A stretch of 64,000 bases of DNA from Phycisphaeraceae bacterium (lineage in GTDB: Bacteria; Planctomycetota; Phycisphaerae; Phycisphaerales; UBA1924), in NCBI GenBank assembly GCA_023898685.1, contig CP060234.1:3162001-3226000 (forward strand), in the 5' to 3' direction. The notes below the pieces were generated by a model. It made no database searches and had not been told where the DNA came from. It saw only the letters and a program-made list of their open reading frames with translations. Positions 17,869 through 25,815 of the stretch are shown here, piece after piece (the stretch's first letter is position 1; every line of letters begins with the position of its first letter). A program made the position numbers and the translations under genes.

Positions 17869-20796
17869 CTATGGACAGCCAGCCACGAACGCCGTGATGA
17901 ACGCATTGATATCCGCGAGGTCGAACGTCCCGAACGGCGGCGCCAGGTCCGCCACCGGGTCCTGGATCGAGAATCCCAGCACGAAGGTGTTGATGTCCAT
18001 CAGGTCGAGCAGCCCGTCCCCGTTGAGGTCCGCCGGGCAGCAATCCCCCCGCAGGTCACACAGGCGGATCAACGAGAATTCGTTTGAGTCCGCGTCGCCG
18101 TCGCCGTCAAGCGAAGCCGGCGCCTGCACCGAAGGCACGAGGGCGCCCCCGTCCGGCGTCGCGTAGCTCAGCACCGCGGCGTGGACCGAGTCCGGCAGCG
18201 AGCCCAATTCACCCGCCAGGTCGATCGTGCACTCGAGCACCGACCCGGACGCAAGCTGCGTTGCTCCCGCGGCGTCGAACCACCCCGCCCAGCCGTTGTC
18301 CGCTTCGTTGCCCACGAACGCGTCCCACGCCGCGACGCTGCCTGACTTCGCCCACATCGCGGGGCCCATCGAGCCCGGCGTTTGCGCCAGCACGATGAAC
18401 CGGTCATTGCCGCCGCCAGCCGGCTCTGTCGCGAGATACAGCGTCGAGCCATCCAATGCGGCCCAGAGGTCGATCCCCCCGTTCGACGCGACGAGCTGCG
18501 CCTCGCCGTCGAGCGAGCCGTCCATCTCGAACCCCGCGTTGGGGTCACCCCCATCCACCGCGAAGTGCCAGTCGTTGCCGTTGTTGTTGTCCCAGTTGTT
18601 GTTCCCGTCGTTGAAGACAAGGTCGAGCTGCGTCGCCGAGCCCTGGACGGGGACGGTCACCGTCCACACCCCGTCGCCGTCGGTGTCGCTCATCGCCGCG
18701 TCGGGGCTGATCACCGGGTTCCAGTTGTTGAACCCGTAGTGCATGAGCACGCTCGGCGCCCCGGCGAGCGGGCCGCCCGAGGCGTCGTAGTCCACCGTTA
18801 CGCTCTGCCCCGCGATCGCGGGATCGGGCGTGATCGTCACCGCGTCTCCACCGCCCCCGTTGTCCGAAGTGCCCACCCACACGTGCATGATGTCGCTCTT
18901 CTCGACATTGCCTAGTGAGTCGGTCGCCTCGACGTAGTAGTCGATCAGCACGTCGTGCTGACCCGTGATCATCCCGCCGTACCGCGTCGCCTTCGCGCTC
19001 GCCGCGAGCACGCCCGCTGGCGTCGGCACGCTCGCCGGGCTCATCGGCACAGACTGCCACGCCCCGACCTCGCTACCGCCCGCGTAGGTCTCGTTCTGGA
19101 CCGAACTCAGCGGGTTCACGCCGTCGGCGTCCACCCGCCACTTGAGCGTCATGCCCGTCAGCCCGGAGTAGTCGTACGCAAGCGTCCACACCTCGAAGTC
19201 GCTCGACTCGGGCGTGCTGTTCCACTCGTACCCGCCCGGGTTGTACGGCTCGCGCTGCGGTACGAAGAGGGTGGGGGGGGTCTGGTCAACGAACGACGCC
19301 GACGCCAGCGCCGGGTCCGCCTGGCTCAACGCCAGATTGCACCCGCGCGTGACATTCGAGTCCCAGACTTCCGTGCCGTCCCAGTACCAGTAGTCCGACG
19401 CCTGGGCACACAGCAGGTAGTACCACGCCCTGTGGATCGGGTCTCCCGTGCCGTTGAGCACGTGGGTCATCTCCGTCGTCGAGTCGATGTCCACGGCGTC
19501 GAGCTGCTCAAGCGTCGCGATGCGGTTGCGGGCCGCGACCAGCACCGCCCACGAGTTGATGTCCGGGCTCGTCGCCCCGGCCGACACGTCGCCCCCCAGC
19601 CACTTCTTGAACTCGGGGTCGCCGTTGTCGGCCCCCGCCCACGAACCGTCCTCGACGTGGATTGCGTCATTGGTCGCCACCGGGAACCGATCGAGGTAGT
19701 CGTTGACCGTCGTAACCTCGTAGTCCGGGTCGGTCTGCACCCAGTTGACCATGTTCTGGAAGTTGTAGTGGTAGTAGGAGTCGCTCCCCCCGCCGTAGTT
19801 GTCCCCGTCGTGGTGGAGCATCACGAACATCGGGTGGGCCGGGTCGTCGTTGTCCGGCAGATAGGTGTCCATCACCTGGTCATACAGGAACGCGCCGTAG
19901 CCGCCCCGCCCGTCCTCGTTGCCCTCGTACCGCGCCGCCGGCACCGCGACCACGCGCGTGATCGCACCCGTCTCCGGGTCGACGTGCTCCGCGTAGTGGG
20001 GCTGATAGCCGAAGGGCACGCTCACCCGGCTCGGCGCCCAGAGGTTCTGGAGTTGCACCCACCGCCCCCCGTTCGCCGCAGGGTCGGGGTTGAGCTGGTC
20101 GGCCCGGTTCGGCGCGAACAGCCCCGAGTCGGTCGTGTGGGGATAGCCCACACACGCCCGGTCAAAGTGGATGTTGTCGACCAGCACCCACTGGATCCCC
20201 TCGGCCGCGAGCGCTGGGATCATCCGCTCGCTGAACGCCGTCTCGGGGGGATACAATCCCTCGCTGAACGAGGTGTTCCACGTCATCCCGTGGATCAGCT
20301 TGTGCAGGCGGAGCTGCATCCGGACGTCCCGCTCGCCGTTGAGCGGCATGAGCGGGTGGTGGTAGCCGAAGGCGACCATCTCCAGACGGTGGTTGCCGAG
20401 CGCGGTCAGATTCGACTGGGCCGCCCGGTAGGCCCCATCCCAGTTGTTCCACATCCCCCCGTTGATCCCGGCCGCCTCGAGCGCGTTCAGGTTCTCGATC
20501 AGAGAACCCGAGAAGCTCACCTGCGCGCCGAGATGGGCCAACCCGGATCCGGCGTTGATGGCGTCCCGCGGCCAGGTCGTGTAGGGCCCGAATCGCTGAT
20601 TGTGGATGTCCGGAATCGAGAAACTGAAATAGGGGTCAGCCCCGAACGGGTCTAGATAGGGCACATAGATCGGCTGGTGCATGTGCCAGAGGAAGCCGAT
20701 CTCAATCGGGGCGGCCGAGGCCGCACCAGCCGCCACCAGGCCTGCCGTCAAAGATACAACGCACGTATGCCGCCGGTCCCGGAATGTTGCACGCAT
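17869..20796 (-). CDS. Secreted GH57 glycoside hydrolase with CBM25 and dockerin-like C-terminus
   Basis: A 975-aa exported enzyme. After a signal peptide (residues 1-28) comes a GH57 barrel: FLWHMHQPIY at the N-terminus, GLYPPETAFS with the probable nucleophile Glu185, and MLHHDGDNYGG with a likely acid/base Asp. Residues about 650-745 look like a CBM25 starch-binding module (YGFNNWNPV, DGDGVWTVTVPV, FNDGNNNWDNN). The C-terminus has two EF-hand-like repeats (DLNGDGLLDLMDINTFV and FDLADINAF) flanked by Cys and ending GCP, like the 'GC-type dockerin' of planctomycete exported proteins. It probably acts on alpha-glucans. AGGAGA precedes the ATG. Confidence 0.88.
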   Translation of the reverse strand: MRATFRDRRHTCVVSLTAGLVAAGAASAAPIEIGFLWHMHQPIYVPYLDPFGADPYFSFSIPDIHNQRFGPYTTWPRDAINAGSGLAHLGAQVSFSGSLIENLNALEAAGINGGMWNNWDGAYRAAQSNLTALGNHRLEMVAFGYHHPLMPLNGERDVRMQLRLHKLIHGMTWNTSFSEGLYPPETAFSERMIPALAAEGIQWVLVDNIHFDRACVGYPHTTDSGLFAPNRADQLNPDPAANGGRWVQLQNLWAPSRVSVPFGYQPHYAEHVDPETGAITRVVAVPAARYEGNEDGRGGYGAFLYDQVMDTYLPDNDDPAHPMFVMLHHDGDNYGGGSDSYYHYNFQNMVNWVQTDPDYEVTTVNDYLDRFPVATNDAIHVEDGSWAGADNGDPEFKKWLGGDVSAGATSPDINSWAVLVAARNRIATLEQLDAVDIDSTTEMTHVLNGTGDPIHRAWYYLLCAQASDYWYWDGTEVWDSNVTRGCNLALSQADPALASASFVDQTPPTLFVPQREPYNPGGYEWNSTPESSDFEVWTLAYDYSGLTGMTLKWRVDADGVNPLSSVQNETYAGGSEVGAWQSVPMSPASVPTPAGVLAASAKATRYGGMITGQHDVLIDYYVEATDSLGNVEKSDIMHVWVGTSDNGGGGDAVTITPDPAIAGQSVTVDYDASGGPLAGAPSVLMHYGFNNWNPVISPDAAMSDTDGDGVWTVTVPVQGSATQLDLVFNDGNNNWDNNNGNDWHFAVDGGDPNAGFEMDGSLDGEAQLVASNGGIDLWAALDGSTLYLATEPAGGGNDRFIVLAQTPGSMGPAMWAKSGSVAAWDAFVGNEADNGWAGWFDAAGATQLASGSVLECTIDLAGELGSLPDSVHAAVLSYATPDGGALVPSVQAPASLDGDGDADSNEFSLIRLCDLRGDCCPADLNGDGLLDLMDINTFVLGFSIQDPVADLAPPFGTFDLADINAFITAFVAGCP

Positions 20797-20900
20797 CCGT
20801 CTCTCCTGTACGAAATCTGAACGGCCAAGGCTAGGCCAACACCGGTTCGCCCGCGAACAGGGGCCGGTCCGGCTGTCGCAACATCCACCGACACATCGGC

Positions 20901-21362
20901 TCAGCGACGGTCAATCGTGATGTCAGGGGCGGAGGCGGGGCTCATGCAACACTGGGTCTCGGGGCCGTCTGTTGCGTCGGTCAGGTCGGCGATCGACAGG
21001 TCCGAAAAGCGCCCCCTGATCTGGTCAACCGCGTCGTTGATCGCCCGGTGGACCCGGCACACCTGCTTGTGGCCTTCGATGCCCAACGGACACCGCTCGA
21101 CCGAAGGGAGTCGCTCCCCCAGACCGGTCAGCACATCCAGCACGCTGATCCGCTCGGCCGGCCTCGCGAGGGCAAACCCGCCCCCGATCCCACGATGGGC
21201 CACCAGGATGCCGTACTTCCTCAGCGACCGCAGGATCTTCGAGAGATAGTCCGCCGGCAACCCGGTCGCCTCCGCGATCTCGCGCGTCGTGACCGCGTGC
21301 GATCCGTTCTCTGAAAGGAACGCAAGCGCCTGAAATGCGTACTCGGCCGTCCGTGAGATCAT
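20901..21362 (-). CDS. Rrf2-family transcriptional regulator
   Basis: A 153-aa winged-helix regulator: ISRTAEYAFQALAFLSE at the start, TTREIAEATGLPADYLSKIL as the recognition helix region, and RGIGGGFALAR in the wing. Cys91 and Cys102 (CPLGIEGHKQVC) and a CC pair at 138-139 are candidate iron-sulfur or thiol sensors, but the spacing differs from IscR and NsrR. The ATG at 21362 follows CGGAG. A perfect 18-bp palindrome lies between its -35 and -10 boxes, so it probably represses itself. What else it controls is not shown here. Confidence 0.9.
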   Translation of the reverse strand: MISRTAEYAFQALAFLSENGSHAVTTREIAEATGLPADYLSKILRSLRKYGILVAHRGIGGGFALARPAERISVLDVLTGLGERLPSVERCPLGIEGHKQVCRVHRAINDAVDQIRGRFSDLSIADLTDATDGPETQCCMSPASAPDITIDRR

Positions 21363-21383
21363 GGGCAGGCTCCGATCGTTTAC

Positions 21384-21412
21384 AGGATATCCAGATCTGG
21401 ATATTCGTGCAA
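21384..21412 (-). promoter_or_regulatory. Rrf2 promoter with palindromic operator
   Basis: On the minus strand TTGCAC (21407-21412) and TATCCT (21384-21389) are 17 bases apart. The spacer and -10 edge contain a perfect palindrome, ATATCCAGATCTGGATAT (21387-21404), placed to block RNA polymerase when bound. This suggests autoregulation by the adjacent Rrf2 protein. Confidence 0.7.
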
Positions 21413-21487
21413 GGAAAGGCGACCGGGCCAGTCCATATATTTCGATGCGAGTATTCACCAAACTGCCGGAACCCGGCTCGGGAGTGC

Positions 21488-22522
21488 TCAGGCGGGGGCC
21501 GTTGCTGCCGCCTCGAGCACCCGGTCCCGCAGAGCCTCGCCTCCCCGAGCGAGGCGGAGCTCGAGCGTTGGCCGGATCACCGGGCATGGCCACCGGTTCC
21601 CGGGCGCGCGGGCGAGCTTCACCCAGTCCTTCTCGGTGGTCACGATCGCGTCGCAGCCCGAGGCCATCGTCACGATCCGATCAATGATCGTCGGTCGGTA
21701 GGGATCGTGGTCGCGCAGGACCAGTTCGTGTGCGGGCGGCACGCCCGTCGCACGCTCGACCGCCCGCGTGAACGCGTCTGGATGCCCGATCGCGCACACC
21801 ACGGCGACCCGCTTGCCACGCAGCCAGGTCACGGGCCGTTCAACGCCACCGGCGTCGAGCAGACCTTTCCACGCGTGCTCGGCCTCCGCGATCGGGCCCC
21901 GGCCCGTCCGAGACGCGACCCGCTTGCCGAGCAGGTCGAGGTTGCCCCGCGACGTGAGCTCGGTGTGGGTCAGCACCACCGCCGACGCACGCGACAAGGC
22001 CTCAACCGGCTCGCGGAGCCAACCAGCCGGGAGGCAGCGGTCGAGGAACGGGTCACGCGACGCGTCGATCAGCACAAGGTCGAACGCCCGCGCGATCCGT
22101 CTGTGCTGGAACCCGTCGTCCAGCACCACCACATTCACGCCCCGCCCGGCCTCGCCCGCGAACAGCCGCAGCAGCCCCTCAAGCCGATCGGGCTGGGCGA
22201 CCACCGGCGCGTCGTCGCCGAACCTCGCCCCGTACTCCGCCGCCTCGTCCGACAGCCCGGCCCGGGCGGCGTACCCCCGCATCGCGATCACCGGTCGAAG
22301 CCCCGCGTCGAGCAGCCATCGCACGATCAGCGACACCATGGGGGTCTTGCCGGTCCCCCCGACAGACAGGTTTCCGACGCTGATCACGGGCCGATCGATC
22401 GTCACGACGCCGCAGCCCGCGTCGAACCGACGCGACCGGCGGGCGAGTTCGGCCCGGTAGACCGACTCGCCCACCCGGGCGATCGGCGCGGGCAACCAGG
22501 GGACGGGCGTGTTACGCGTCAT
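21488..22522 (-). CDS. lpxK: Tetraacyldisaccharide 4'-kinase LpxK
   Basis: A 344-aa inner-membrane-associated kinase that phosphorylates the lipid A precursor at the 4' position. The P-loop SVGNLSVGGTGKTP near residues 48-61 is the LpxK signature, and VVLDDGFQHRR lies in the middle as expected. The C-terminal part (ATTEKDWVKLA on the translated strand) also fits. The first 11 bases overlap the 3' end of the membrane-protein gene upstream. No other lpx gene is in the window. Confidence 0.93.
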   Translation of the reverse strand: MTRNTPVPWLPAPIARVGESVYRAELARRSRRFDAGCGVVTIDRPVISVGNLSVGGTGKTPMVSLIVRWLLDAGLRPVIAMRGYAARAGLSDEAAEYGARFGDDAPVVAQPDRLEGLLRLFAGEAGRGVNVVVLDDGFQHRRIARAFDLVLIDASRDPFLDRCLPAGWLREPVEALSRASAVVLTHTELTSRGNLDLLGKRVASRTGRGPIAEAEHAWKGLLDAGGVERPVTWLRGKRVAVVCAIGHPDAFTRAVERATGVPPAHELVLRDHDPYRPTIIDRIVTMASGCDAIVTTEKDWVKLARAPGNRWPCPVIRPTLELRLARGGEALRDRVLEAAATAPA

Positions 22523-22913
22523 GCCCGCTTTCCGGGCTCTCGCCCTGTGTGATCGAACCGATCAGCTCGCGCTGCTCGTCGCGCAGGCGGCGGCGCTCGA
22601 TCACACCGAGGCGGACGTTGTTCAACGCGTCGAAAACCGCCAGCAGCGTCACAATCGCCAGCAGCCCGATGCACGCGAACCAGATCAACGCGAACGCCCG
22701 CGGCTCCTCCGGCGAGACGACGCCGAACGCGCCGGCGAGCATCGGCACGGTGACGAGCATGATGCCGCCGTTGACCGACCGGATCCGGTAGCGGCTCTCA
22801 GGAATCCGCTCGCGTGCGTCGCGCATCGCCACCAGATGCCCGGCGACCACGAGCATGGACAGCAGGCCCAGCGGGCCCACGAACCAGATCGGCAGGATGG
22901 TTGGGCCGAGCAC
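22512..22913 (-). CDS. Small predicted membrane protein
   Basis: A 133-aa protein with three hydrophobic helices (near residues 5-25, 50-68 and 75-95) and a charged C-terminal tail. I recognise no family. The start is probably GTG at 22913. It overlaps lpxK by 11 bases and follows maf by 44 bases, so the three may be one transcript. It might assist lipid A synthesis, but only its position suggests that. Confidence 0.6.
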   Translation of the reverse strand: MLGPTILPIWFVGPLGLLSMLVVAGHLVAMRDARERIPESRYRIRSVNGGIMLVTVPMLAGAFGVVSPEEPRAFALIWFACIGLLAIVTLLAVFDALNNVRLGVIERRRLRDEQRELIGSITQGESPESGHDA

Positions 22914-22957
22914 GGTGAACGGTAGCCGACCGGCCGATTCCGGGCATCAGGGCGGAA

Positions 22958-23602
22958 TCAGATGCCCAGCCCCAATTCACTCAGCCTGGGCCCCAGCGCC
23001 TCCATCGGCAATCCCACGATCGTCGAGCCGTCGCCCTCGAACTCGATGGGCCAACCCGCCTCGAGCCGCTCGAAGAGGTTGTACGCGCCGGCCTTGCCTC
23101 GCCAGTTCTCGCTGTCGAGGTAGGCCTCGATCTCGGCTTCGCCAATGCCGCCCACACGGACGATGGCGCGGTCTATGAACAGGTCGAGCATCACGCCGCG
23201 GTGATCGACGAGCGCCACGCCCGTGAGCACGCCGTGCTCGCGGTTCTCGAACGACTCGATGATCCGCCTTGCGTCGTCGCGGTCGCGGGGCTGGCCGATG
23301 ATCTCGTCGTCCAGAACGCACACCGTGTCGGCGCCCAGCACAACCGCGTTGTCGCCCGGATCGAGCAGATCGGCGACCGCCCGAGCCTTCAGATAGGCCA
23401 GCGAAGCGACCCAGTATTCGGCCGACACATCGCCCGGGCACAGGTCGCTGTCGTCGACGTCCTCGGCCAGCTTCACCTCGTGCCGGATCCCCGCCTCGCG
23501 CAGCAGTTCCCGCCGCCGCGGCGAACGGCTCGCCAGAATCAGCCGGTTCGGCCCCCCGGCCTCGATCGAGATGGGTCCTTCTTCCGTGACGGGCATGATC
23601 AC
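22958..23602 (-). CDS. maf: Maf/YhdE-family nucleotide pyrophosphatase
   Basis: A 214-aa protein with the Maf signature LILASRSPRRRELLREAGI near residue 21, GADTVCVLDDEIIGQPRD in the middle and GKAGAYNLFE toward the end. Maf proteins hydrolyse non-canonical or pyrimidine nucleoside triphosphates and are linked to septum control. GTG at 23602 has AGGAGG at ideal spacing; ATG at 23596 is too far away. The gene is divergent from the nitrilase gene. Confidence 0.92.
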   Translation of the reverse strand: MIMPVTEEGPISIEAGGPNRLILASRSPRRRELLREAGIRHEVKLAEDVDDSDLCPGDVSAEYWVASLAYLKARAVADLLDPGDNAVVLGADTVCVLDDEIIGQPRDRDDARRIIESFENREHGVLTGVALVDHRGVMLDLFIDRAIVRVGGIGEAEIEAYLDSENWRGKAGAYNLFERLEAGWPIEFEGDGSTIVGLPMEALGPRLSELGLGI

Positions 23603-23703
23603 TCCGGGCCTCCTGCCGATTCCCCACGATCGCGAACCGCATCCTCGGCCGCGGCCGGTGTTCTACTGAACTCAGACGAGCCACGCCCGCCTAGGGTTCC
23701 TCC

Positions 23704-24504
23704 ATGCTCGCTCATCTCGTGCAGATGAACATCGTCTGGGAGAACCGTCACGAAAACTTCACGCGGGTTGATCGGCTTCTGAACGCCGCGAACATCAGCC
23801 CGGGCGACCTCGTCGTCCTCCCCGAGATGTTCGACAGCGGATTCAGCCTCCATACCGACACCACCCGTGATACCGACGGCGAGACCGAGGGGTTCCTCCG
23901 CTCGCTCGCCCTGAGACTCCGTTGCACCGTCCAGGGTGGCCGCACGGTCCGGCCGGACGGGCAGGACAAGGCCACCAACAGGGCGACCGTCTTCGCCCCG
24001 GATGGCACGCTCCTGGCCGATTACGCCAAGATCCACCCCTTCTCATTCGGAAGAGAGCCCGAGGCCTTCCGCGGCGGGGACGCTGTCACCACCTACTACT
24101 GGCGTGGGTTGAATTCCGATTCTCTGCGCATCTGCCCCGCGATCTGCTACGACGTCCGCTTCCCCGAGTTATTCCGACTCGGCATGTTGCGGGGGGCCGA
24201 GGCGTTCGCGATCGGCGCCAACTTCCCCGCGGCGAGGCAGGACCACTGGCGGGCGTTGCTCATCGCCCGCGCGATCGAGAACCAGGCGTTCGTTTTCGCG
24301 GTGAACCGCACGGGCGACGATCCCCACCTGCACTACGCGGGCGGCTCGATCGCGGTGGGGCCCAAGGGCGAGATCCTGGGCGAACTCGGCGACGAGGAAA
24401 CCGTCTTGAGCGTCGGCGTCGACCCTGCCGCCGTGCACGCGTGGCGCGAGACGTTCCTTGCGTGGCGTGACGTCAGGTTGATCCAACCGCCCGACGCTGG
24501 GTGA
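23704..24504 (+). CDS. Carbon-nitrogen hydrolase (nitrilase superfamily, omega-amidase-like)
   Basis: A 266-aa enzyme with the complete nitrilase triad: Glu41 in VVLPEMFDSGF, Lys109 in DYAKIHPF, and the nucleophile Cys148 in PAICYDVRFPELF. The last motif and overall length are typical of omega-amidases of the YafV/Nit2 type, which hydrolyse alpha-ketoglutaramate and similar amides. The exact substrate is inferred only. It appears to be a single gene, followed by a palindromic repeat. Confidence 0.9.
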   Translation: MLAHLVQMNIVWENRHENFTRVDRLLNAANISPGDLVVLPEMFDSGFSLHTDTTRDTDGETEGFLRSLALRLRCTVQGGRTVRPDGQDKATNRATVFAPDGTLLADYAKIHPFSFGREPEAFRGGDAVTTYYWRGLNSDSLRICPAICYDVRFPELFRLGMLRGAEAFAIGANFPAARQDHWRALLIARAIENQAFVFAVNRTGDDPHLHYAGGSIAVGPKGEILGELGDEETVLSVGVDPAAVHAWRETFLAWRDVRLIQPPDAG

Positions 24505-24545
24505 AGTTGTCCGGTCTGGCGCCGCACGATCTCAGCGGCGGCTAT

Positions 24546-24630
24546 CCTGATCCGAGCCGCGGGCGTGCGCACGCGGAAAGGTCGCCGCGCGGGGCGCCCG
24601 AGTGTTCGCTTGATTCCGCGAGCGGCTCGG
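24546..24630. repeat. Palindromic intergenic repeat, CCGAGCCG family, copy B
   Basis: CCGAGCCGC (24552-24560) pairs with GCGGCTCGG (24622-24630). The first ~40 bases match copy A at 14283 with few differences (CCTGATCCGAGCCG, then GGGCGTG, GCACG, GGAA). Here both flanking genes point the same way. Confidence 0.75.
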
Positions 24631-24719
24631 GCAATCGCGCGACACTTCGCCGCCGAATCGCGTGAGCCGCCCGGCGATCACCCGTTCCATCCCTGAAGCG
24701 CGTGGCACGGAGCAATGCC

Positions 24720-25196
24720 ATGACAAGCACTCGCGTTCTGCTGACCGGTTTCGCCATCACCCTCGCCACCTCCGCCGGCCTCGCCGCCCCGACCTTCGGC
24801 TGGCGCCTCACGGCGACCAACAACACCGGAGCCAACGCCAACGACTTTCACACGGTGATCGCCGGCACGGGCGGATCGGTCGCCAATATCGTCCTGACCG
24901 ACGTCCCGGGAGGCGACGGCGTCGCGGGCCCGAACGACCCGGTGGCCGCGAACGGGATCGACGTCGTCTGGCCCACGACCAACGTCATGAACGGCCAGAC
25001 GATCAAGCTCGACTTCACCGTCGATCACGCGGGCGATCTCGACATTGTGAGCATCTACTGGACGCACGACGGCACGAACATCGGCGCCCCGCCCCCGGGC
25101 ACCTATACCTTCGAGCGCTCCCCCGTCCCCACGCCCGGCACGCTCGGCCTCGCGTGCGCGGGCGGATTGCTGACGGCGCGCCGCCGCAGGCGATGA
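24720..25196 (+). CDS. Exported protein with PEP-CTERM-like C-terminal sorting tail
   Basis: A 158-aa protein with a signal peptide (residues 1-27, cleaved after SAGLAA or near it), a beta-rich Asn/Thr/Gly-rich body, and a C-terminus reading PTPGTLGLACAGGLL followed by six residues of mostly Arg. That tripartite tail (Pro-x-Pro, hydrophobic helix, Arg cluster) resembles PEP-CTERM sorting signals, which are processed by exosortases. The body has no recognised domain. GGAG at 24709-24712 favours ATG 24720 over GTG 24702. A terminator follows. Confidence 0.78.
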   Translation: MTSTRVLLTGFAITLATSAGLAAPTFGWRLTATNNTGANANDFHTVIAGTGGSVANIVLTDVPGGDGVAGPNDPVAANGIDVVWPTTNVMNGQTIKLDFTVDHAGDLDIVSIYWTHDGTNIGAPPPGTYTFERSPVPTPGTLGLACAGGLLTARRRRR

Positions 25197-25214
25197 CACC
25201 TTCCGACTCGAGTG

Positions 25215-25250
25215 CAAAGGGCCCGGCGACAGCGGGGCCCTTTGTTTGCC
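25215..25250 (+). terminator. Intrinsic terminator after the PEP-CTERM-like gene
   Basis: CAAAGGGCCC (25215-25224) and GGGCCCTTTG (25235-25244) form a 10-bp stem with a 10-base loop, followed by TTTGCC. The T-tract is short, but the hairpin is strong and sits 19 bases after the stop codon. Confidence 0.7.
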
Positions 25251-25304
25251 GTTCGAGCCGTCGCCCGCTCACGCGTGGCAACACGGCACGGTGGGCGGGC
25301 GTAG

Positions 25305-25754
25305 TCACACCGGATTCTCTGACGGCCCCCGCTCCAGGTAGTCCTGCAAGATCGCCGCCGCCGCGATCGCGTCGCGCCGGGCCTTCTTCTGCTTGTGGGT
25401 CAGCCCGGTCCGAGCCATTCTCTCGTCGGCGGCGAGGCTCGAGCGACGCTCGTCGTGCAGGTAGACCTCGCGCCCCGTCCGCGTCGCGATCCGCGCCGCG
25501 AAAGTTCGCACGAGCTTCGCCCGCGGTCCCTCCGATCCGTCCATGTTGAGAGGCAACCCCACGACCAGATCCGCCGGCCCCGACCCGACCAGTTCGTCCA
25601 GCGCCGCCGCGATCGCGTCGAGCAGCGCCTCCCCGCCCCGCTCGTCGATCGGCACCTCGAGCACCCCCGAGGGCGACGCGATCTGAGTGACCGAGTCGCC
25701 CAATGCGAGCCCGGTGCGCTTGTCCCCCAGATCGATCCCCACGGCTCGGGTCAT
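25305..25754 (-). CDS. ruvX: Putative Holliday junction resolvase / pre-16S nuclease YqgF
   Basis: A 149-aa RNase H-fold protein: AVGIDLGDKRTGLALGD at the N-terminus, VVGLPLNMDGSEG in the middle, and YLHDERRSSLAA near residue 98 supplying the acidic residues. YqgF/RuvX matures the 16S 5' end in E. coli and may also act on junction DNA. It is the last gene of the minus-strand run ruvA, mannose-1-phosphate guanylyltransferase, ruvX. Confidence 0.92.
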   Translation of the reverse strand: MTRAVGIDLGDKRTGLALGDSVTQIASPSGVLEVPIDERGGEALLDAIAAALDELVGSGPADLVVGLPLNMDGSEGPRAKLVRTFAARIATRTGREVYLHDERRSSLAADERMARTGLTHKQKKARRDAIAAAAILQDYLERGPSENPV

Positions 25755-25815
25755 ATGAGGATCATTGGCGGCGGATGCTGAGGTTGCACTTCTGACAGGG
25801 CGTCTGATCGTGTGC

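Noticed and set aside
18955..20655. 566-aa plus-strand open frame
   Set aside because: It is antisense to the GH57 gene and has shadow-frame composition.
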